Assembly (NCBI GenBank): GCA_028821145.1
Contig: JAPPHC010000048.1
Coordinates: forward strand, 1 to 63,799
Source of the DNA: Gammaproteobacteria bacterium
GTDB taxonomy: Bacteria > Pseudomonadota > Gammaproteobacteria > Steroidobacterales > Foliamicaceae
Reading direction: 5' to 3'
DNA: 63,799 nt
Below the pieces are notes generated by a model. The model had not been told where the DNA came from. It saw nothing but the letters and a program-made list of their open reading frames with translations, and did no database searches. Position numbers and translations under genes: made by a program. This document shows positions 50,268 to 58,544 of this stretch, in pieces (within the stretch, counting starts at the first letter, position 1; every line of letters starts with the position of its first letter).

Positions 50268-52535
50268 TTAGACGGCAGCTTTGACCAGGGTCGGGCGGGG
50301 TTTGTCTTCCGCGGAAGCGGAGTCCCCGGTCTCTGGAAACAGTTCGCCGGGCATGGCCGGCTGCGACTCCCGCAGGGCGCTGCCCCGGCCGGAAAGGCTG
50401 GGGTTGGTCATGAACCAGGTATGGGCGCTGAAATCGCCGGATTGATGATCCAGGCGGCGGTAAGCGCCGTCCGGTCCGAGTTGCCAGCTCTGCATCACGT
50501 CGAAGCGATTCGCCATCAGGACCTGCTCCACGAGTTGCCGCTTGACCGTCTCGTTCTCGATCGGCACCAGCGTCTCCACGCGATGGTGCAGGTTGCGGGG
50601 CATCCAGTCGGCGGACGATACGAAAACCTTGCTGTCGGTGGAGGGAAGCTGGTGGCCGGCGCCGAAACACATGACACGGGAGTGTTCCAGGAACCTGCCG
50701 ACCATGCTGCGCACCTGGATGTTCTCCGACATGCCGGGCACGCCCGGGCGCAGGCAGCAAATGCCCCGGACGTAGAGTTCGATCCGCACGCCGGCCTGGC
50801 TCGCCCGGTAGAGGCAGTCGATGATATCCGGGTCAACGAGCGAGTTGAGTTTGGCCCAGATCTCCGCCGGGCGCCCGGCGCGGGCATGGGCGACTTCATC
50901 CTCGATCAGTTCGACCAGACTGCTTTTCATTTGCGCGGGCGCGTAAACCAGCTTTTCCATGTCCTCCGGAGTCGCGTAGCCCGTCATGTAATTGAACAGG
51001 CGCGCGGTGTCGCGCCCCAGGGCCGCGTCGCAGGTGAAGAAGCTCAGGTCCGAATAAACGCGCGCGTTGATGGGATGGTAGTTGCCGGTGCCGAAATGCG
51101 TATAGGTACGCAGCTCTCCCGCTTCTCTGCGCACCACCAGCGATACCTTGGCGTGGGTCTTGAGTTCCATGAAGCCGTACACCACCTGCACGCCGGCGCG
51201 CTCCATCTCGCGCGCCCAGCGGATGTTCGCGGCCTCGTCGAAACGCGCCCGAAGCTCGACCATGGCGGTGACCAGCTTGCCGGCCTCGGCGGCGGCGATC
51301 AGCGCCTCGACGATGGGCGAGTCCTCGGAGGTGCGGTACAGGGTCTGCTTGATCGCCACGACCGCCGGGTCTTCGGTGGCGCGGCGCAGGAATTGCACGA
51401 CCACGTCGAAACTCTCGTACGGATGCTGCACCACGAAGTCCTTGGCGCGAATGGCGGCGAGGATGTCACCGCCGTATTCGCGGACCCGTTCGGGGAAGCG
51501 CACATTGAGCGGCTCGTGCTGCAGGTCGGGGCGCTGGTCCGTGACGATCTGATTGATGTCCGCCAGGCCCAGCATGCCGTCGATATTGAACACATGCGCG
51601 TGCGAGGCATCGAACGCCTTGAGCACGAACCGGCGGAAGTTCTTCGGCATGCCGGCCGCCACCTCTACCCGGATGACGTTGCCCCGGCGCCGCCGCAGCA
51701 GGGCGGACTCGAAGGTCCGCACCAGGTCCTCGGCTTCCTCGTCGATTTCCAGATCGCTGTCACGGCTGATGCGGAAAATACCGTGGCCGAGGATCTTCAT
51801 GCCGGGGAACAGCAGCCTGAAGTTGCGGGCGATGATTTCCTCGACGGCGACGAAGCGCAGGGCCTTGCCGGGCACCCGCACGAACCGCTCGATCTGGGGC
51901 GGGACCAGCACCAGGCCGTTGATCTCGTGCTTGTCCGCGGGCCGCATCAGCCGCAGCACGTACACGAGGCAGCCGGTCTGGATGAAGGGGAAGGGGTGCG
52001 CCGTATCGACCGCCTGCGGGGTCAGCACCGGAAACAACTGGTTCTCGAACCATCGTGAAAGCCACTCGCGGGCCCGCTGGCCCAGTTCCTCGGGGCTTAC
52101 CACCGACACTCCGGCGTCGCGGCATTCGGCCAGCAACTGCGAGCTGCGCCTGGATTGGGCCTTGAGGAGCTTCTTTACCCGTTCGCGTATGGCTTCGAGC
52201 TGTTCGCCGGGGGTCAGTCCGTCATCGCTGGTCTTGGTGACGCCCGCCGCCACCTGGGCCATGAGGCCGGCCGCCCGCACCATGTAGAACTCGTCGAGGT
52301 TGCTGGCGGATATGGACAGGAACCGCACGCGCTCCAGCAGCGGGTGGTTCTCGTTGCCGGCTTCCTCCAGCACCCGCGTGTTGAATTCCAGCCAGGACAG
52401 CTCGCGGTTGATCAGGCGGCCGGCGACGCGCTCGGCCTCGCTCAGCGCCCGCGGCTTGCCGGACGCAGGCGTCATTCGGGTGTTCCCGGATGGCGTGGAA
52501 TGTGCCTCATGATCGGAGTAGCATACAGGAGTCAT
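50268..52535 (-). CDS. ppk: Polyphosphate kinase 1
   Basis: 755 residues from ATG 52535, which has AGGA seven bases upstream; ATG 52475 (735 residues) is an alternative. It polymerises the gamma-phosphate of ATP into polyphosphate, reversibly, at the inner membrane. Family segments: LINRELSWLEFNTRVLEEA, FLSISASNLDEFYMVR, THFGTGNYHPINARVYSDLS (with the phosphorylated His) and MPRNLHHRVETLVPIE near the C-terminus. It is about 50-70 residues longer than E. coli Ppk, partly from the N-terminus. It is in operon with ppx and divergent from sixA. Confidence 0.95.
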   Translation of the reverse strand: MTPVCYSDHEAHSTPSGNTRMTPASGKPRALSEAERVAGRLINRELSWLEFNTRVLEEAGNENHPLLERVRFLSISASNLDEFYMVRAAGLMAQVAAGVTKTSDDGLTPGEQLEAIRERVKKLLKAQSRRSSQLLAECRDAGVSVVSPEELGQRAREWLSRWFENQLFPVLTPQAVDTAHPFPFIQTGCLVYVLRLMRPADKHEINGLVLVPPQIERFVRVPGKALRFVAVEEIIARNFRLLFPGMKILGHGIFRISRDSDLEIDEEAEDLVRTFESALLRRRRGNVIRVEVAAGMPKNFRRFVLKAFDASHAHVFNIDGMLGLADINQIVTDQRPDLQHEPLNVRFPERVREYGGDILAAIRAKDFVVQHPYESFDVVVQFLRRATEDPAVVAIKQTLYRTSEDSPIVEALIAAAEAGKLVTAMVELRARFDEAANIRWAREMERAGVQVVYGFMELKTHAKVSLVVRREAGELRTYTHFGTGNYHPINARVYSDLSFFTCDAALGRDTARLFNYMTGYATPEDMEKLVYAPAQMKSSLVELIEDEVAHARAGRPAEIWAKLNSLVDPDIIDCLYRASQAGVRIELYVRGICCLRPGVPGMSENIQVRSMVGRFLEHSRVMCFGAGHQLPSTDSKVFVSSADWMPRNLHHRVETLVPIENETVKRQLVEQVLMANRFDVMQSWQLGPDGAYRRLDHQSGDFSAHTWFMTNPSLSGRGSALRESQPAMPGELFPETGDSASAEDKPRPTLVKAAV

Positions 52536-52577
52536 GAACAATTCCTGGAAAGGAGGGCGTGTCGCCCGTGTTCCGGC

Positions 52578-53114
52578 ATGAAGCGCCTGTGGCTGCTTCG
52601 GCACGCCAAGGCCGGGCCGTATTCCGCCGACGATTTCGAGCGGGCGCTGGCCCCTCGAGGACGGAAGAACGCGCCCGCGATGGGAGAGAAACTGGCGGCC
52701 GCAGGATGCACTCCCGAAAGGATTCTCTGTTCCGCAGGACGCCGGGCGGTGGAGACGATGTGCGGTGTCCTGCCCAGTCTTCCCCCCGACCTCAGCATCG
52801 AGGTGATGCGGAGGCTTTACACCTTCAGCCCGGGCAACGTACTGCAGTGCCTGCGCGAGCTGCCGGAGGATACCGGCGACGTCATGGTGGTCGGTCACAA
52901 CCCGGCACTGCAGGAACTGGCGCTGTACCTGGCCGGCAGGGGCGAAGAGGATGCCTTCGCGGTGCTCCACGGAAAGTTTCCCACCTGCGCGGTGGCCGAG
53001 CTGGAGTTTCCCGAGTCGCCGCACACGGCGGACTGGGACCAGGGCAGCGCCTATCTTCGCCGCGTCCTGACGCCCCGCCCCCCGCGACACTTGCCCACCC
53101 CCCTGGTCGACTAG
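52578..53114 (+). CDS. sixA: Phosphohistidine phosphatase SixA
   Basis: 178 residues. The catalytic RHA motif is in LWLLRHAKAG (His9) and the second His in VVVGHNPALQEL. The conserved Arg is in CSAGRRAVET. SixA removes phosphate from the histidine of HPt domains (ArcB) and acts on PTS NPr. It is divergent from ppk and ten bases before the MotA/TolQ-like gene on the same strand. The nearest Shine-Dalgarno-like AAGGAGGG (52550-52557) is 20 bases from the ATG, further than usual. Confidence 0.9.
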   Translation: MKRLWLLRHAKAGPYSADDFERALAPRGRKNAPAMGEKLAAAGCTPERILCSAGRRAVETMCGVLPSLPPDLSIEVMRRLYTFSPGNVLQCLRELPEDTGDVMVVGHNPALQELALYLAGRGEEDAFAVLHGKFPTCAVAELEFPESPHTADWDQGSAYLRRVLTPRPPRHLPTPLVD

Positions 53115-53124
53115 CGAGCAATCG

Positions 53125-53922
53125 ATGAGAAGACAGTTACCGGTCGAATTCGTTTTTCAGATTTTTTCGCTGTTTCTTTCGGTGATCGTGGTGCACGCGA
53201 TGTACGTCGCGTGGATTCGCCCGCAGGCCAACGCGGTCATGGAAGAGCAGCGGATCATGCTGGAGCAGGAAGCCGACTACGTGCCCGAACGCTCCCTGTA
53301 CGTGATCGTGCGCGATTTCGAGCAGGAGGCCTGCCTGATCCTGGCGCTTTGGGCGCTGGCGATTATGGGCTACAAGGCCCGCGGGGCGCTGCGCGAGCGC
53401 TCGCTGCTGCAGCGCGATCTCCTGCCGCTGGCGGAAGGGGTGCGCATCCTGCCGGAGGACACGCGCGAGCACGCGCGCCAGTTGCGTGCGCTGCCGGAAT
53501 CGCAGCAGCGCCTGCTGTTGCCGCGCGTGCTGCTCAGCGCGCTGCAGCGGTTCGGCGCCACCGGCAATGTGCAGGACGTCTCGTCCGCCACCCAGACGCT
53601 GGTCAATGCCGAGGCCGAGCGGCTGGAGTCGGAACTGTCGATGATCCGGTATATCGCCTGGGCGATCCCCTCGATCGGTTTCATCGGGACCGTGCGCGGG
53701 ATAGGCCAAGCCCTGACGCTGGCCTATCGCGCCGTTGAGGGCGACATCAGCGGCGTGACCGAGAGCCTGGGCGTGGCTTTCAATTCCACCTTCTTCGCCC
53801 TGCTGGTCAGCATTTTCATCATGTTCCTGGTCCACCAGCTTCAATTGTTGCAGGAGCGACTGGTCTTCGAGACCTCGGATTACTGCGACGAACGGCTGAT
53901 CCGCCGCCTGCAGGGCGACTGA
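53125..53922 (+). CDS. MotA/TolQ/ExbB-family proton-channel protein
   Basis: 265 residues with four membrane segments (about 8-30, 66-83, 170-195 and 212-236) and a cytoplasmic loop of about 85 residues between the second and third. The family signature is AIPSIGFIGTVRGIGQALTLAYR in the third helix, with FNSTFFALLVSIF in the fourth. Such proteins form pentameric ion channels that drive flagella, TonB or Tol systems. Ten bases after sixA and 18 bases before the Hsp70/FHA gene, with a vWA protein next: the vWA protein's N-terminal helix probably plays the ExbD/MotB part. Confidence 0.9.
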   Translation: MRRQLPVEFVFQIFSLFLSVIVVHAMYVAWIRPQANAVMEEQRIMLEQEADYVPERSLYVIVRDFEQEACLILALWALAIMGYKARGALRERSLLQRDLLPLAEGVRILPEDTREHARQLRALPESQQRLLLPRVLLSALQRFGATGNVQDVSSATQTLVNAEAERLESELSMIRYIAWAIPSIGFIGTVRGIGQALTLAYRAVEGDISGVTESLGVAFNSTFFALLVSIFIMFLVHQLQLLQERLVFETSDYCDERLIRRLQGD

Positions 53923-53940
53923 GCCGGGGGGCGTCAACAA

Positions 53941-55356
53941 ATGGCGCTGGTCGCGCTGGAAGTCAATGGAGCGGCGCTGGTGGGCGCTACCTCCGCCGGA
54001 GTGCTGTTCAACGAACCGGGCGTGGCGCTGGTGCAAAGGCGCCGCGTGGCTTTCGGGCGCGAAGCGGTCGACGAGGCGCGGCGCGACCCCGCAAGCAGTT
54101 ACCGGAATTACTGGGAACTGCTGTCGGACGAACCGCTGCCCCGGCCGGCAAAGGGATTTCGCAGCTATGCCGACCTCGCCCACGGTCAAATGCAGGTGCT
54201 CTGGAAGCGCTTCCGGGATTCCGTGGGAGACATCAGCGGTGTGGTCCTGGTTATTCCGGCCGGCGTTGCGGAAGACCGTCTTGCGCTGCTGCTGGGGATC
54301 GCCGAGGAAGCCGGGCTGCCGGTGGCCGGGCTGGTCGAAAGCGGAGTGGCCGCGGTGCGCGGCGCCGCGGCGGGCCGCGCCTGCCTGCACATGGAAGCAA
54401 CCGCCGAACGTCTGGCGGTGTCCCGGCTCGCGGCGGGTGACGGGCGAATCCGGCGCGAGGAGATCCTGTTCGACGGCCGTCCCGGATTGCGGCATCTGCG
54501 GGCGGCCATGACCGGCTACGTTGCCGGCCGCTTCGTGGCGGGTTCCCGCTTCGATCCGCTGGACCTGCCCGCAACCGAACAGGAGCTGGCGGGGCGACTG
54601 GATGCCTGGCTTGAGGCGGTCCTGTCCGGCGGCGAACTCAGTATTCAACTTGAAGAGGCTCCTGTGACCGCTACCGCAGTCCTCACTCGCGATAACTATC
54701 TTGCTTCGATCGAGCGGCTGCTGGGAGCCGCGGGGAACCGTCTGCGATCGTGGTGCACGGGTCCCGGGGCCGCGGACGTATACCTGTCGGGAGCCCTGGC
54801 GGAGGCCCCCGGCTGCGCCGAGGTTTTTGCGCGCCTGCTCGCCACGGAGGTCCAGGTCCTGCCGGCAGGCGCTGCGGCATTGGGCGCGCTGGAGCGGTTC
54901 ACGCCGACGGCGGGCGCGAAGGACCGATACGTATTGCTCAAGTCCCTGCCGGCCGTTGAGTCGGCGGACGGCCCGGACACGACGCGCACAGCCCGGCCGG
55001 ATGCCGGCGCACTGCCGGCGGCCGCCGGCAACGGGGAAGCGGGAGAGCGAACGCCGACACACGTCGTGTTCGATGGCCGGGCCTGGCGCATCGGCGTGGA
55101 AGGCCTGCATCTCGGATCGTCGCCGCAACCCGGGGGCCTGTCGATCGTGCTTTCGCCGGAAGGCGGGATTTCGCGAAACCACTGCACTGTCGTACTGGAG
55201 AACGGACAGGCGGTATTGCATGATCACAGCCGATACGGAACCAGCCTGAACGGCGCCCCGGTGGCCGATTCCGCGCCGTTGCGCGGTGGCGACGTGGTGG
55301 GCGTGGGACCGCTGGAGTTCCTGATCGCGCGCGAGGTGGGTGGCGATGGCTCGTAG
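53941..55356 (+). CDS. Hsp70/actin-like protein with C-terminal FHA domain
   Basis: 471 residues. Residues 1-330 follow the layout of Hsp70/MreB-like ATPases (VALEVNGAALVGATSAGVLF; VVLVIPAGVAEDRLALLLGIAEEAG; then VYLSGALAEAPGCAEVFARLL near 280). The first phosphate loop lacks the usual DxG, so ATP use is uncertain. The FHA domain at about 365-465 has LHLGSSPQPGG, GISRNHCTVV and SRYGTSLNGAPV, the residues that bind phosphothreonine. It lies between the channel protein and the vWA protein and overlaps the latter by 17 bases. It could respond to the kinase encoded 8 kb upstream. Confidence 0.82.
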   Translation: MALVALEVNGAALVGATSAGVLFNEPGVALVQRRRVAFGREAVDEARRDPASSYRNYWELLSDEPLPRPAKGFRSYADLAHGQMQVLWKRFRDSVGDISGVVLVIPAGVAEDRLALLLGIAEEAGLPVAGLVESGVAAVRGAAAGRACLHMEATAERLAVSRLAAGDGRIRREEILFDGRPGLRHLRAAMTGYVAGRFVAGSRFDPLDLPATEQELAGRLDAWLEAVLSGGELSIQLEEAPVTATAVLTRDNYLASIERLLGAAGNRLRSWCTGPGAADVYLSGALAEAPGCAEVFARLLATEVQVLPAGAAALGALERFTPTAGAKDRYVLLKSLPAVESADGPDTTRTARPDAGALPAAAGNGEAGERTPTHVVFDGRAWRIGVEGLHLGSSPQPGGLSIVLSPEGGISRNHCTVVLENGQAVLHDHSRYGTSLNGAPVADSAPLRGGDVVGVGPLEFLIAREVGGDGS

Positions 55357-56443
55357 GCGTTTTCACGTATTCAGCATGTCGTTTCTGGACATCATTTCCT
55401 GCGGCTTCGGCGCGGTCGTGCTGTTCTTCGTGATCATCAACGCCCAGGTGCGCCTGCGGGCCGATGCCGAGCGCATCGATCTGCTCAGCGAATCCACGCG
55501 GCTGGAAGAGGAGGTCCTGGAAGGGCGAAAGGACCTGCTGCACTTACGCGGCGAGCGCGACACGCTCGACGAGCGCCGCGCCACGGCAATCGAGGAGTTG
55601 AGAAAGCTGCGCGAACGCCGTGCCGCCTTGCTGGCGGAGCTGGCGGAATACGAGCGCCTGGGGACGCAGAGCCAGGAGTCGGTCGAGCGGCTTCGGGCCG
55701 ACGTGGACCGGCTCAGGGAAGTGCAGGCGGAACTTGAGGCGCGGGTCGCCGAGGCGGAGGAAGGAACGGGGCAGCGGGTGCGTGGCTTTGAAGGCGAGGG
55801 CGCGCGGCAATACCTGACGGGCATGCAGATGGGCGGCGACCGCGTAATGATTCTCGTGGATGCGTCCGCCAGCATGCTGGGGCGCACCTATATCGACGTC
55901 TTGCGGTTTCGCCTGATGGACGAGGAACTCAAGCCCCGGGCTCCCAAATGGGTCCAGGTCGTGAATTCGGTGGACTGGATCACCACGCGTCTGGAGCCGC
56001 AGCAGAGATTTCAGGTCTACATCTTCGGGGTGGAGCACAGAAGCATCCTCGAGGGCACGGACGGCGAGTGGCTGAGCGTGGCCGACGGGGCGCGGGTAGG
56101 CGAAGCGATCGAGGCCCTGCGCAATTTTGCGCCGAGGGGCGGGACCAGCCTGCATGCGGCGATGCGCGCCATCCGCGCCATGCAGCCGCTGCCGGACAAC
56201 GTGTACCTGTTGACCGACGGACTGCCGACGCAGGGCGCCAGCCCTCCCTCGCGGGTCGGATGGGTGGATACGCGGGCGCGCGAACGGTTCTTCACCCGCG
56301 CGGTGCGCGACCTTCCTTCGGGGATTCCGGTCAACGTGCTGTTCTACCCGATGGACGGGGACCCGACCGCCACCGGCTACTACTGGCTGATGGCCTCGCA
56401 GTCCCGGGGATCCTTCGTCAGCGTTTCGCGCGACTGGCCGTGA
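55340..56443 (+). CDS. vWA-domain protein with ExbD/MotB-like membrane helix
   Basis: 367 residues from GTG 55340; ATG 55346 is an alternative. A single membrane helix near the front (SFLDIISCGFGAVVLFFVII) carries an Asp (Asp17) at its beginning, as in the stator helices of ExbD and MotB. A coiled coil of about 110 residues (38-145, many ERRA/LRER heptads) leads to a periplasmic vWA domain. Its MIDAS is intact: DASAS (about 174-178), the Thr in GGTSLHA and the Asp in LLTDGLPTQG. Directly preceded by the MotA/ExbB-type gene and the Hsp70/FHA gene. It probably uses metal-dependent binding to an envelope partner. Confidence 0.85.
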   Translation: MAMARRRFHVFSMSFLDIISCGFGAVVLFFVIINAQVRLRADAERIDLLSESTRLEEEVLEGRKDLLHLRGERDTLDERRATAIEELRKLRERRAALLAELAEYERLGTQSQESVERLRADVDRLREVQAELEARVAEAEEGTGQRVRGFEGEGARQYLTGMQMGGDRVMILVDASASMLGRTYIDVLRFRLMDEELKPRAPKWVQVVNSVDWITTRLEPQQRFQVYIFGVEHRSILEGTDGEWLSVADGARVGEAIEALRNFAPRGGTSLHAAMRAIRAMQPLPDNVYLLTDGLPTQGASPPSRVGWVDTRARERFFTRAVRDLPSGIPVNVLFYPMDGDPTATGYYWLMASQSRGSFVSVSRDWP

Positions 56444-56508
56444 ATCCCGCCGTCCGGCGCGCTGAATAAAAATCTGCGGGATAATGCGCGCGCCGGGAGA
56501 ACAGCCGT

Positions 56509-57300
56509 ATGGACTTGCAGTTGAACGACAAGGTTGCGCTGATTACCGGGGCCACCGGTGGCCTGGGAGCAGCCTGCGCGCGTGAACTGGCTCGCGAGGG
56601 CGCAACGTTGTTTCTCTGCGCCCGCACGGAGAGCGATCTTGAGGAACTGGCGGGGGAACTGAGCAGGGCCGGTTGCGAAAAGGTGCGCTGGCACGCGGCG
56701 GACCTGACTTCCCCCGAGGCGGCTGGCGCGGTCGCGGCCTCCGCGGACGAAAACTTCGGCAGGGTGGACGTGCTGGTGAACTGCGCCGGGGCGTCGGCCG
56801 GCGGTCTGTTCTGGGAAATACCGGATTCGGCCTGGGAGGACAGTCTTGCGCTCAAGTTCATGGCCACCATCCGGATGATCCGCGCGGTACTGCCCGGCAT
56901 GATCGAGCGGCGCTACGGGCGAATCGTCACCCTGGTGGGCAATTCGGGACGCGAACCGGACCCCCGGATGCTGCCGGGCGCCGCCGCGAACGCCGGTTTG
57001 CTCGCGGTCACCACCGGACTGGCGCGGGAAGTAGCCGAACACGGCGTGGTCATCAACGCCGTCAATCCCGGCCCCACGCGGACGGGCCGCTGGGAGGGCA
57101 TGATGGAATCGTTCGCCACCCGCAGCGGGAAGACGCCTGAGCAGGAGGAACAGGGTTTTCTGGATGCAATTCCCCAGAAGAGGTTGGGAACGACCGGCGA
57201 AATCGCCCGGCTGGTTGCGTTTCTGGCGAGCGATGCCGCTCCGCACGTCACCGGGCGCTCGATTACGGCCGACGGTGGGGCCGCCCGCGCAATTCTTTGA
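56509..57300 (+). CDS. SDR-family protein lacking the usual Tyr/Lys
   Basis: 263 residues with GGGAGA eight bases before ATG 56509. The Rossmann motif TGATGGLG (about 13-20), VLVNCAGAS and the C-terminal GRSITADGGAAR are normal for SDRs. At the catalytic YxxxK position the sequence is GAAANAG (LPGAAANAGLLAVT), so both Tyr and Lys are missing; VGNSG keeps a possible Ser. NPGPTRTGRWEGM after it belongs to a subfamily I have seen in part. It may use another mechanism or only bind acyl or cofactor. It lies 21 bases before an acyl-CoA dehydrogenase. Confidence 0.85.
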   Translation: MDLQLNDKVALITGATGGLGAACARELAREGATLFLCARTESDLEELAGELSRAGCEKVRWHAADLTSPEAAGAVAASADENFGRVDVLVNCAGASAGGLFWEIPDSAWEDSLALKFMATIRMIRAVLPGMIERRYGRIVTLVGNSGREPDPRMLPGAAANAGLLAVTTGLAREVAEHGVVINAVNPGPTRTGRWEGMMESFATRSGKTPEQEEQGFLDAIPQKRLGTTGEIARLVAFLASDAAPHVTGRSITADGGAARAIL

Positions 57301-57321
57301 CCTCCAGCGCTATTGAAGCTC

Positions 57322-58470
57322 ATGGATAAGGAACAACTGACCGAAATCCGGGAGGCGGTGCAAGCCGTCTGCGCCGACTTCCCGGGGGAGTACTGGCGCG
57401 AACTGGACCGTGAGCGGGCCTATCCCACGGAATTCACGCGGGCCATGACCGAGGGCGGCTTTCTGGGCGCGCTGATCCCGGAGGAGTACGGCGGCAGCGG
57501 CCTGGGCCTGGTGGCGGCCACGGCGATTCTGGAGGAGATACACCGCTCGGGCTGCAACGCCGGCGCCTGCCACGCGCAGATGTACACGATGGGCACGGTG
57601 CTTCGTCACGGCAGCAGGGAACAGAAGCAGCGCTGGCTCCCGGGCATAGCCTCGGGCGATCTGCGCCTGCAGGCTTTTGGCGTCACGGAACCGGGCAGCG
57701 GCACCGACACGCTCGCATTGCGTACGAGCGCCCGTCTGGAGAACGGCGAGTACGTCGTGAACGGCCAGAAGATCTGGACGTCGCGGGCGGAACACTCCGA
57801 CCTGATGATTCTGCTGGCCCGTACCACCCCGCGTGAAGAGGTCGGGCGCCGAACGGAGGGCCTTTCCGTCCTGATGGTTGACATGCGAGAGGCGCCGGGT
57901 CTGAGCATCACACCGATCCGCACCATGATGAATCACGCTACCACCCAGGTTTTCATGGATGACGTCCGCGTGCCGGCGGAGAACCTGATCGGCAAGGAGG
58001 GGCAGGGCTTTCGCTACATCCTGGACGGGATGAACGCCGAACGCACGCTGATCGCGGCGGAATGCATCGGCGACGGACGCTGGTTCATCGACAGGGCTGC
58101 CGCCTACGCCGGCGAGCGGGAAGTATTCGGCCGGCCGATCGGCCGCAATCAGGGGGTGCAGTTTCCCATCGCCCGGGCCTATGCCTCGGTTGAAGCGGCG
58201 GCCCTGATGGTCACTGACGCGGCGGAGAAATTCGACCGGGGGCTGTCCGCCGGCAAGGAGGCCAACATGGCCAAGCTGCTGGCTTCCGAAGCCGCCTGGG
58301 AAGCGGCGGAGGCCTGCGTCCAGACCTTCGGCGGATTCGGTTTCGCGGAGGAATACGACGTGGAACGCAAGTTCCGGGAGACGCGCCTATACCAGGTCGC
58401 GCCCGTGTCCACCAACATGATTCTGAGCTACATTGGGCAGCACGTCCTCGGCATGCCGCGCTCCTATTAG
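57322..58470 (+). CDS. Acyl-CoA dehydrogenase
   Basis: 382 residues from ATG 57322 (MDKEQLTEIREAV). FAD enzyme features: GFLGALIPEEYGGSG (N-terminal domain), AFGVTEPGSGTDT and the YVVNGQKIWTS beta domain, then RTLIAAECIGDG and QTFGGFGFAEEYDVERKFRETRLYQVAPVST near the C-terminus, split over two conserved blocks. It introduces a double bond into an acyl-CoA and passes electrons to ETF. The chain length and acyl type are not readable. It follows the SDR, and transcription may continue toward gyrA. Confidence 0.93.
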   Translation: MDKEQLTEIREAVQAVCADFPGEYWRELDRERAYPTEFTRAMTEGGFLGALIPEEYGGSGLGLVAATAILEEIHRSGCNAGACHAQMYTMGTVLRHGSREQKQRWLPGIASGDLRLQAFGVTEPGSGTDTLALRTSARLENGEYVVNGQKIWTSRAEHSDLMILLARTTPREEVGRRTEGLSVLMVDMREAPGLSITPIRTMMNHATTQVFMDDVRVPAENLIGKEGQGFRYILDGMNAERTLIAAECIGDGRWFIDRAAAYAGEREVFGRPIGRNQGVQFPIARAYASVEAAALMVTDAAEKFDRGLSAGKEANMAKLLASEAAWEAAEACVQTFGGFGFAEEYDVERKFRETRLYQVAPVSTNMILSYIGQHVLGMPRSY

Positions 58471-58484
58471 AGGCATGCCCCTGA

Positions 58485-58493
58485 TGGTAGAAT
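58485..58493 (+). promoter_or_regulatory. Putative extended -10 promoter of gyrA
   Basis: TG-G-TAGAAT is an extended -10 element about 50 bases before the gyrA ATG. It would start transcription near 58500 and give a leader of about 45 bases that contains the hairpin at 58515-58540. No -35 match is visible. Confidence 0.4.
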
Positions 58494-58514
58494 TGACGGC
58501 GTAGAAGCCGTACT

Positions 58515-58540
58515 GCGCCGCGTCCGTCGCGGCGCGTTTT
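58515..58540 (+). terminator. Hairpin plus T-run directly before gyrA (attenuator-like)
   Basis: GCGCCGCG (58515-58522) and CGCGGCGC (58528-58535) pair perfectly around TCCGT and are followed by GTTTT. This has the look of an intrinsic terminator but ends four bases before the gyrA ATG. No Shine-Dalgarno sequence is present in the leader. It could end read-through from the acyl-CoA dehydrogenase gene or act on gyrA expression. Confidence 0.6.
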
Positions 58541-58544
58541 GTGC

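Noticed and set aside
52549-52570. Further copy of the GC-rich repeat upstream of sixA
   Set aside because: GGGCG-TGT-CGCCC is a short hairpin with a few shared bases; it does not align with the 24-base repeat.
53125-56443. Zorya-type defence system
   Set aside because: There is a MotA-like gene, but no OmpA-domain ZorB partner and no ZorC/ZorD-type helicase or nuclease.
43612-56443. TerY-P type vWA-kinase-phosphatase triad
   Set aside because: The kinase and vWA genes are 8 kb apart, no PP2C phosphatase is present, and the vWA protein is membrane-anchored and periplasmic.
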